Notes under the pieces: generated by a model
Databases searched by the model: none
What the model saw: the letters and a program-made list of their open reading frames with translations, nothing else
What the model was told of the DNA's origin: nothing
NCBI GenBank assembly: GCA_963789215.1
Contig: CAWBJY010000004.1
Coordinates: 186,001-250,000 of the forward strand
From: Phormidesmis sp963789215
Lineage (GTDB): Bacteria > Cyanobacteriota > Cyanobacteriia > Phormidesmidales > Phormidesmidaceae
DNA: 64,000 nt
Direction: 5' to 3'
Translations under genes and position numbers: made by a program
Shown: positions 58,615 to 64,000 of the stretch, piece after piece
Layout of the letters: each line of letters begins with the position of its first letter
Position numbering within the stretch: position 1 is the first letter of the stretch

Positions 58615-59682
58615 GTGAGAAAAATTATTCACATCGATATGGATGCTTTTTATGCGTCGGTGGAGCAGCGGGACAATCCTGAGCTACGCGGCAGGCCGAT
58701 TGCGGTAGGGGCTTCGCCTGATCATCGCGGCGTGGTGGCAGCGGCTAGCTATGAGGCCCGGCGGTTTGGTGTTCATTCGGCAATGCCGTCTCGAAGTGCG
58801 ATCGCCCGATGCCCGCAGTTAGTGTTTATTAAGCCTCGCTTTGCCGCCTATAAAGCGGTTTCGGCTGAGATTAGAAAAATATTTTTTGAGTATACAGATC
58901 TGGTGGAGCCGCTTTCTTTAGATGAGGCTTATTTGGATGTGACGATCGACAAGCTAGGGATTGGCTCGGCGATAGCGATCGCACAGCAGATTAAGCAGCG
59001 TATCCAAAGCGAGCTGAACCTGACGGCTTCGGCGGGCGTATCGATTAATAAATTTCTGGCTAAGATTGCGTCTGATTTGGATAAGCCGGACGGACTTTCT
59101 TTTATCTCGCCGGAGCAAGCGGAGGTTTTTTTAGAACAGTTGCCAATCGCCTCTTTTCATGGCGTTGGCCCGGCAACAGCGACAAAGATGAAGGCGCATG
59201 GGATTGAAACCGGTGCTGATTTAAAAGCTTGGGAAAGATCTCGGCTGATGGCGACCTTTGGCAAGGTGGGAGACTATTACTACCGAGTGGTCAGAGCTGA
59301 GGATAATCGCCCGGTGAATCCGAATAGAATTCGGAAGTCGATTGGGTCTGAGCGCAGCTTTTCGCAGGATTTGCGGCAACGCGAGGAGATGGAGGCGGCG
59401 CTGGTAAAGATTGCGCAGGAGGTGCATCAGCGGCTAAAGGCAAATCAGCGAAATGGCTATACGATTACGCTAAAGGTGAAGTATGGAAATTACGAGACGA
59501 TGACGCGCAGCCGCACTTTGGAGCGTTTGATCCAAGAGTCGGAAGAGATTTTGCAGCAGGCTTGCGATTTGCTAGCGGTGCATTTAGATTTTAGTCGGCC
59601 TGTAAGGTTGCTGGGGATTACGGTGTCTAACCTGGCCGATCCGCAGTCTTTCGAGCAGCTAACGTTAGATTTGTTGTGTTAG
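58615..59682 (+). CDS. dinB: DNA polymerase IV
   Basis: 355-aa Y-family translesion polymerase. The N-terminal catalytic motif is IIHIDMDAFYASVEQRDNPEL, with RPIAVG following. The second acidic pair is in SLDEAYLDVT. The thumb helix-hairpin-helix is SFHGVGPATATKMKAHGI, and the little finger contains KSIGSERSFSQDL. It makes error-prone copies past DNA lesions. The start is a GTG at 58615. Confidence 0.96.
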   Translation: MRKIIHIDMDAFYASVEQRDNPELRGRPIAVGASPDHRGVVAAASYEARRFGVHSAMPSRSAIARCPQLVFIKPRFAAYKAVSAEIRKIFFEYTDLVEPLSLDEAYLDVTIDKLGIGSAIAIAQQIKQRIQSELNLTASAGVSINKFLAKIASDLDKPDGLSFISPEQAEVFLEQLPIASFHGVGPATATKMKAHGIETGADLKAWERSRLMATFGKVGDYYYRVVRAEDNRPVNPNRIRKSIGSERSFSQDLRQREEMEAALVKIAQEVHQRLKANQRNGYTITLKVKYGNYETMTRSRTLERLIQESEEILQQACDLLAVHLDFSRPVRLLGITVSNLADPQSFEQLTLDLLC

Positions 59683-59742
59683 CCTAACTAGCTTCTTCTA
59701 ATTTGTTTCTTACTTCGTTTGTATCCATCTGAAATCTGAACG

Positions 59743-60138
59743 CTAGTTCTCGCACACTAGCAGTTCTGTGAATCCTGTAGCTGGATCGAACGTTCGTTGA
59801 AACTGCGTTTGGGGGAGAAGCGCGATCGCAATTTCAAGCGTGGTATAAACCTCGCAGCCGTACACCACATGGCCGCCCGTGCATTTGCCGTTAGCGTCTG
59901 AAACGCTCATGTGTAGATGAACGCCTGCTGCGCTCAGCATTCCGGAGAGGGTTAAAATTTCGTGCTTCCCGGCTAGCTCTGTAGGGTGGTCTTGTCCGGC
60001 AAACCGCAGATGTACTTTGGATAAACTGCCGACTGCGCCTAAGATGACGGCGGCGCTAATTCTTTCTTTTTGGGCTAACTCTTCTAAGTCTTTGCGGATG
60101 TCAGCGTGAGGCTTGAGTCTTAGGGCTAGGGTTTCCAT
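59743..60138 (-). CDS. PPC/DUF296-domain protein
   Basis: 131-aa protein of the plant-and-prokaryote-conserved (PPC) family. Typical are ALRLKPHADIRKDLEELAQKE, AVILGAVGSLSKVHLRFAG, the metal-binding VHLHMSVSDANGKCTGGHV (His-x-His...His) and GCEVYTTLEIAI. The family is thought to bind DNA or small ligands as a trimer; the bacterial function is unclear. Confidence 0.92.
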   Translation of the reverse strand: METLALRLKPHADIRKDLEELAQKERISAAVILGAVGSLSKVHLRFAGQDHPTELAGKHEILTLSGMLSAAGVHLHMSVSDANGKCTGGHVVYGCEVYTTLEIAIALLPQTQFQRTFDPATGFTELLVCEN

Positions 60139-60199
60139 AGAGTCTCTGGCTGCTTTAGAGTTGTTTTAAGTATTGTGAGATGTCTGGTTGCCTTTAATA

Positions 60200-60976
60200 C
60201 TATTCGCCTTCAATAATCGACACGGGTGGGATTTCTTTAGGATCGTAGCGCCCCTGCCAACCGTAGCTGACTAGTCCAAGACTTTCTCTGATGACTACAA
60301 AGTTCTTTTTCGCTCGATTGTTGAACTCAAACGGAATAACGTGTGGAATGACCTTGAATCCGAAGCTTTCGAAGGTGAGCTGCGATCGCCTCATGTGCGG
60401 CTGATCTGTCATCAAAATAATTTTGCGAACGCCTTGGGGCCATAGAATCGCAGCGGTAAATTGAGCGTTTTGTTCGGTGGTAAGCGAGCAGGGTTCTCCG
60501 GCGATCGCGTCTAAGTCTATAGGTGGCTTTGCCTGACGCAGCAGGTCAAACATGAGCGGCGCATCTTTACGTCCACTCGGAAAAATCAGCGGCGCTCTTT
60601 GCGCTCTCCACAGATCGGCAGATAGGCGAGCGCGAATCTCGTTTTGAGCGCTGCCTCTGCCCAAAACAACAATGGCATCGGCAGATTCGGTGCTGTTGGC
60701 CGGAAGATGTCGGGTAAGAAAGTAGCTGCCGACAAGCGAGAGCGTGGGCGTGGTGAGTAAGCCGTAAAGGAATAGAGCCGTGATGCCAAAGATAAGACTG
60801 CGCCTTTTTCGACTTGATCGCTGCGCCGGTTTGGCGAAGGCGATGGGGAGAAGGGCGAGCGTGCTGAGAAGGGCGATCGCTATTATTGGGCGAGATAGCA
60901 CGAACAGTAGAAAGCCGCTAACCAGCGTCCAGGCTTTTGTGGAAGACACCTCCTGACACAGCCCAGGGTCGAACAT
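60200..60976 (-). CDS. YdcF-family (DUF218) membrane protein
   Basis: 258-aa protein. Hydrophobic helices span about residues 15-95. Then a DUF218 domain follows: ESADAIVVLGRGSAQNEIRARLSADLW, PLIFPSGRKDAPLMFDLLRQ, KIILMTDQPHMRRSQLTFESFGF and PHVIPFEF. Such proteins are S-adenosylmethionine-binding or envelope-related. Another in-frame ATG lies directly upstream at 60979. Confidence 0.9.
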   Translation of the reverse strand: MFDPGLCQEVSSTKAWTLVSGFLLFVLSRPIIAIALLSTLALLPIAFAKPAQRSSRKRRSLIFGITALFLYGLLTTPTLSLVGSYFLTRHLPANSTESADAIVVLGRGSAQNEIRARLSADLWRAQRAPLIFPSGRKDAPLMFDLLRQAKPPIDLDAIAGEPCSLTTEQNAQFTAAILWPQGVRKIILMTDQPHMRRSQLTFESFGFKVIPHVIPFEFNNRAKKNFVVIRESLGLVSYGWQGRYDPKEIPPVSIIEGE

Positions 60977-61026
60977 CATAGATTAAGCATTATGGGGGCG
61001 AATCTCTGGTGAATTATGTTCACTAG

Positions 61027-61992
61027 CTAGGCTATCCCTACGAGCTTTTCGCTAAGTTCCCACAGCTTTTTAGCTTTGGCGGCGTCTTCTGCCTCGTTAG
61101 ACATTTCCTGGCTAAAGGCTTCTCGATTCTCTTGCTGGCGATTACCCCAGCTCCAGTACACGCCAGATTTGTTAAAGCCTTCGTCTGCCACTACTTGCGC
61201 AACTCGCTTACCAGACTCTTCTTCTGAGACGTAGCCGCCGGTGATGTTCTTTTGAAAGAAGGGGAAAATGGTTTGGAACAGCTTGGGCGCATCTCTAAAG
61301 AGATCGGACTCGGCGACGCAGCCGGGGTAGAGGGCGTTGAAGATAATGCCCGACTCTGCGTGATAGCGGCGATGCATTTCCATCATCGTGAGCATGTTGC
61401 AAAGCTTGCTGTCTTTGTAGGCTTTGCCTGGCTTGAACTTTTTGCCGTCTACCATGGCAATTGGATACTTGAAGCCCAGTCTGAAGCCTTCTAGCTCGCC
61501 CAAGTCCGGCGGGGCGGGAATCGGAATTTTGCCGCCGAGTTCTTTGGGATTAGCGGTAACCGTGCCCAGGGTGACCAGGCGAGGTTCTGGATGGGCTGCT
61601 TTTTTCATGTCTTCTAGCAGCAGATTGCAAAGTAAAAAGTGGCCCAGGTGGTTGGTGGCCACGCTAATTTCGTAGCCATCTTCGCTGCGTTCGGGCGTTT
61701 TGAGCTGCGGCTTGTAGATGGCGGCGTTGACGACTAGAGCATCGATTGATTTGCCGGTAGCGCGAACGTCTTCTACAAACTGGCGAACGCTTTCTAACGA
61801 GGCCAGATCTAGCTTCATGATGCTGTAGCTATTGGGGGCCATGCCAACTTCTTTGGCGACTCGCTCGGTTTTGGGCAAGTTGCGGCAGGCCATAATGACG
61901 TGCCAGCCTTTGGCCGCGAGCGCTTTAGCGGCGTAAAGCCCGACTCCGGAGGAAGCTCCGGTGATGATGACGTTGTAGCTTTGCTGTTCCAT
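61027..61992 (-). CDS. por: Light-dependent protochlorophyllide reductase
   Basis: 321-aa short-chain dehydrogenase reducing protochlorophyllide to chlorophyllide with NADPH and light. The Rossmann motif is ITGASSGVGLYAAKALAAKG. POR-specific features are SVRQFVEDVRATGKSIDALVVNAA, SVATNHLGHFLLCNLLLEDM and the catalytic YKDSKLCNMLTM (Tyr, Lys and nearby Cys). The C-terminus carries the POR extension SGVYWSWGNRQQENREAFSQEMS. Together with bciB this gives late chlorophyll steps in the window. Confidence 0.97.
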   Translation of the reverse strand: MEQQSYNVIITGASSGVGLYAAKALAAKGWHVIMACRNLPKTERVAKEVGMAPNSYSIMKLDLASLESVRQFVEDVRATGKSIDALVVNAAIYKPQLKTPERSEDGYEISVATNHLGHFLLCNLLLEDMKKAAHPEPRLVTLGTVTANPKELGGKIPIPAPPDLGELEGFRLGFKYPIAMVDGKKFKPGKAYKDSKLCNMLTMMEMHRRYHAESGIIFNALYPGCVAESDLFRDAPKLFQTIFPFFQKNITGGYVSEEESGKRVAQVVADEGFNKSGVYWSWGNRQQENREAFSQEMSNEAEDAAKAKKLWELSEKLVGIA

Positions 61993-62081
61993 AAGGCGAC
62001 GGCTCGAAGATGCGCTAGAAAAGTGAATTGTTAACTATGGTTATGCTGCCATATCGTTGAGTAAATACATTTAATATTTTG

Positions 62082-62137
62082 TTAAGCGCCTGTTTTATTA
62101 AGTCCCTGTTTTATTAAGTGCCTATTTTGTTAAGCGC
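62082..62137. repeat. Degenerate 17-bp tandem repeat
   Basis: Units of the form TTAAGCGCCTGTTTTAT, TAAGTCCCTGTTTTAT and TAAGTGCCTATTTTG repeat three times between por and the next gene. It is not a CRISPR (no spacers). Confidence 0.75.
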
Positions 62138-62168
62138 TGCTCGGTGCAGCGTTGAGCGTTGGGTGCGC

Positions 62169-62609
62169 TTAAAGAGATGATTTCATCGGTGCTACTTGGT
62201 GAGCAAAGTAGTGAATAGTTTCTATCTCGGCGGCTTCGTCTGTGAGCTGACTTGCTAATGTTTGGGCGAGGTCTGCGAATAGGTTGCTTCGAATGTCTGG
62301 CTCTAGGGCAATGTAGCTAGAGAGCGTGCTGAGCAGTGCGATATATTTTTCGACGCTGTAGTAGGAATGCTGAACGATGAACTCTACAGGCGTCATTTCG
62401 AACCAGCTAGATCTGCCGATGGTCTTGGCAAACGTTTCGAAGCTTTGCTGATACTGGGCTTGACTGCGGCGCTGTTGGTTGCCGAGGTCGCTGAGGTTGT
62501 GCTGCTCGTAAACGGGCTGTATAGCTGTCAGGATGTCTGAGGTGAACTGCGGCGGCGGCCAGGCTTCGTTCGGATTGGGGAGGGGGTTCTTGGGTTCAGT
62601 TGCTTTCAT
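62169..62609 (-). CDS. Hypothetical soluble protein
   Basis: 146-aa protein with a Pro-rich N-terminus (EPKNPLPNPNEAWPPPQFT) and helical remainder (YQQSFETFAKTIGRSSWFEMTP, KYIALLSTLSSYIALEPDIRSN). No signal, membrane segment or known motif. The ATG at 62609 is chosen; an earlier in-frame ATG at 62642 adds 11 residues. Divergent from the GTPase gene. Function unknown. Confidence 0.6.
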   Translation of the reverse strand: MKATEPKNPLPNPNEAWPPPQFTSDILTAIQPVYEQHNLSDLGNQQRRSQAQYQQSFETFAKTIGRSSWFEMTPVEFIVQHSYYSVEKYIALLSTLSSYIALEPDIRSNLFADLAQTLASQLTDEAAEIETIHYFAHQVAPMKSSL

Positions 62610-62705
62610 GTTTTTCCGGATGGATACCGCCACGGTTCTCACGACTTGGTTGTTTTTGCTCGTCTCTATACAATAAAGATGTCAGCAATTTTTGGCGGAG
62701 ACATC

Positions 62706-64000
62706 ATGCAGATGAAGCGTCCTATTTTAGTCGGTGGTCTGGGTCTTTCGGTCAGTTTGGGCCTGCTCAATATTGTGGGCCATTCGCCGCTCGGCCATGG
62801 GCTGATGGATGGGACGAGTTTGATAGCTGCGATCGCCCTTGGGGGCGCTTACTGGCTATTCAAACAGCGCGGTAGCTCGGAAGTTGCTATAGAAGCGCCT
62901 TTGGCAGTTGGCCCGGTAGATCGCGCTGAAGTAGAGAAAGCCTTGGCTAAGGTAGAGCGCTGTTTGAGTGTTTTGATTGATGAGCTGCCTGCGCAGCTGA
63001 AGACAGATAAGACGGCGATGGTTTGGACAAAGGTAGACGCGCAGCGGCAGAAGATGGCCCAGGTGCTAGCTAGTTTGGACAGAGCGTCTTTGAAAATTTC
63101 TGTTGTTGGAAATAAGGCGACTGGTAAAACAACATTGGTGCGGCTGCTTGGTGAAGACTGGCAGCAGACGCAGGGCGAGCTGAGTATTGCTGAGCTAGAT
63201 GGAGAGTTGGCGGTTCCGGCAGTGGATAGCGATCTGGTGCTGTTTGTGACGGCGGCTGATTTAACACAGTCTGAGCTGCTGCGGATTCAGGGATTGCTTA
63301 AAGCTGGCTACCGGGTGCAGCTTGCGTTTAACAAGCAGGACCAGCTAGAGCCTTTGGATCGACAGTCTGTGGTGCAGCAGATTCAGACGCGGCTGGAGAA
63401 TTTTGAGATTGATGTGCGGGCGATCGCAACAAAGCCTAATCCAGTTAAAGTGCGTCGTCATGGAGTCGATGGTTCGATAGAAGAGTTTACTGAAGCGCCA
63501 GACCCTCAGCTAAACAATCTGACTGAGCGACTAGATTACCTGGTAGAGAACGAGTCGCAGCAGCTGGTGATGACGACGGGTTTGCGGCAGGCTAAGGCGC
63601 TGGTAACCGCTACTCAAGAACTGTTGAACGCGCAGCGTCGTAAGCGGGCAATGCCGATTGTGGAACAGATGCAGTGGATCGCAGGCGGCAGCGCGTTTGC
63701 CAGTCCCCTGCCAAGTTTAGATCTGCTCGCTTCTACAGCGATTAACGCTCAGCTCATTGTAGATTTGGGTGCGGTGTACGGGCAAAAATTCTCTTTGGAG
63801 CAGGCTAAGACGGCGGCAGGTACGCTAGCAGAACTGCTGGTAAAGCTCGGACTCGTAGAGCTATCTACTCAGGCGCTGGGCAGCGTGCTAAAAACGCATG
63901 CGGCAACTTATGTGGTTGGCGGTGCGGTTCAAGGCGTCAGTGCGGCTTACTTAACGCGCATGGTGGGGCTTAGCCTGATTGATTTCTTTGAGGAGCAAAG
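62706..64000 (+). CDS. P-loop GTPase with DUF697-like domain, 3' end outside window
   Basis: Open from the ATG at 62706 to the window end (at least 431 aa). Membrane helices near the N-terminus include VGGLGLSVSLGLLNIVG and TSLIAAIALGGAYWL. A P-loop follows at about residue 130: SVVGNKATGKTTLVRLLG. A second GTPase segment is LAFNKQDQLEP, with NKxD as the guanine-specificity motif. Later hydrophobic stretches (AGGSAFASPLPSLDLLASTAIN, TYVVGGAVQGVSAAYLTRM) fit a DUF697/YcjF-like membrane region. GGCGGAG precedes the ATG. Confidence 0.8.
   Translation, partial: MQMKRPILVGGLGLSVSLGLLNIVGHSPLGHGLMDGTSLIAAIALGGAYWLFKQRGSSEVAIEAPLAVGPVDRAEVEKALAKVERCLSVLIDELPAQLKTDKTAMVWTKVDAQRQKMAQVLASLDRASLKISVVGNKATGKTTLVRLLGEDWQQTQGELSIAELDGELAVPAVDSDLVLFVTAADLTQSELLRIQGLLKAGYRVQLAFNKQDQLEPLDRQSVVQQIQTRLENFEIDVRAIATKPNPVKVRRHGVDGSIEEFTEAPDPQLNNLTERLDYLVENESQQLVMTTGLRQAKALVTATQELLNAQRRKRAMPIVEQMQWIAGGSAFASPLPSLDLLASTAINAQLIVDLGAVYGQKFSLEQAKTAAGTLAELLVKLGLVELSTQALGSVLKTHAATYVVGGAVQGVSAAYLTRMVGLSLIDFFEEQ

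Noticed and set aside
62082..62137. Three 17-bp repeats considered as a short CRISPR
   Set aside because: Direct head-to-tail copies with no spacers between them.

Overview
The window is cyanobacterial chromosomal DNA. This rests on a phycoerythrin plus phycocyanin gene island, bilin reductases, NblA/NblB, a light-dependent protochlorophyllide reductase, a BciB-type vinyl reductase, a helical carotenoid protein and frequent HIP1 octamers (GCGATCGC, e.g. 3093-3100). The gene set suggests a PE-containing, probably Leptolyngbya/Synechococcales-type organism. That placement is inference, since no rRNA or other marker is present.

Region 1 (1.4-25.8 kb) is a phycobilisome island. nblA (antenna degradation) has an NtcA-type promoter. 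It is followed by cpcS, cpcT and pcyA, the HEAT lyases cpeY, a CpeF-like gene and cpeZ, and then cpeBA (minus strand). A second minus-strand operon, cpeC-cpeD-[small linker]-[CpcD-like]-cpeS-cpeT-cpeR, matches the known cpeCDESTR order except that the cpeE position holds a minimal linker without the large PBS-linker domain. Next come an ankyrin protein, a divergent phycobiliprotein-like protein, a second CpeF/MpeU-like HEAT protein, a small unknown protein, a third HEAT protein, two further S-type lyases, a pentapeptide protein, pebA-pebB and cpcB-cpcA-cpcE-cpcF. The island therefore makes both bilins (PcyA for PCB, PebA/PebB for PEB), the apoproteins, rod linkers, lyases for essentially every bilin site, the activator CpeR and the degradation adaptor. 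No cpcC, cpcG or apc genes lie here.

Region 2 (25.8-36.8 kb) is rearranged. A PanE-like gene runs into an IS5-type transposase remnant. Then come an orphan ATPase, a stub of a cation/Ca exchanger, a 2OG-Fe(II) oxygenase-like gene, an MHYT-GAF histidine kinase, an IS6-type remnant and an unknown membrane protein. After these a DUF4331 gene is cut and fused to a TPR protein, upstream of a His-rich NicO transporter.

Region 3 (36.9-46.3 kb) holds a bestrophin, two genes each broken by a one-frame shift in repetitive DNA, a DsbA-like lipoprotein, a ParA ATPase overlapping a coiled-coil partner (McdAB-like candidate), asnS, an RsbW-like kinase and nblB.

Region 4 (46.3-64 kb) is mostly ordinary housekeeping and accessory genes: an AEC transporter, Nei glycosylase, BciB, a globin, a Rieske protein, a PEP-CTERM protein, helical carotenoid protein, DinB, a PPC protein, a YdcF protein, POR and a GTPase cut by the window end. 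I saw no rRNA, tRNA or CRISPR array.
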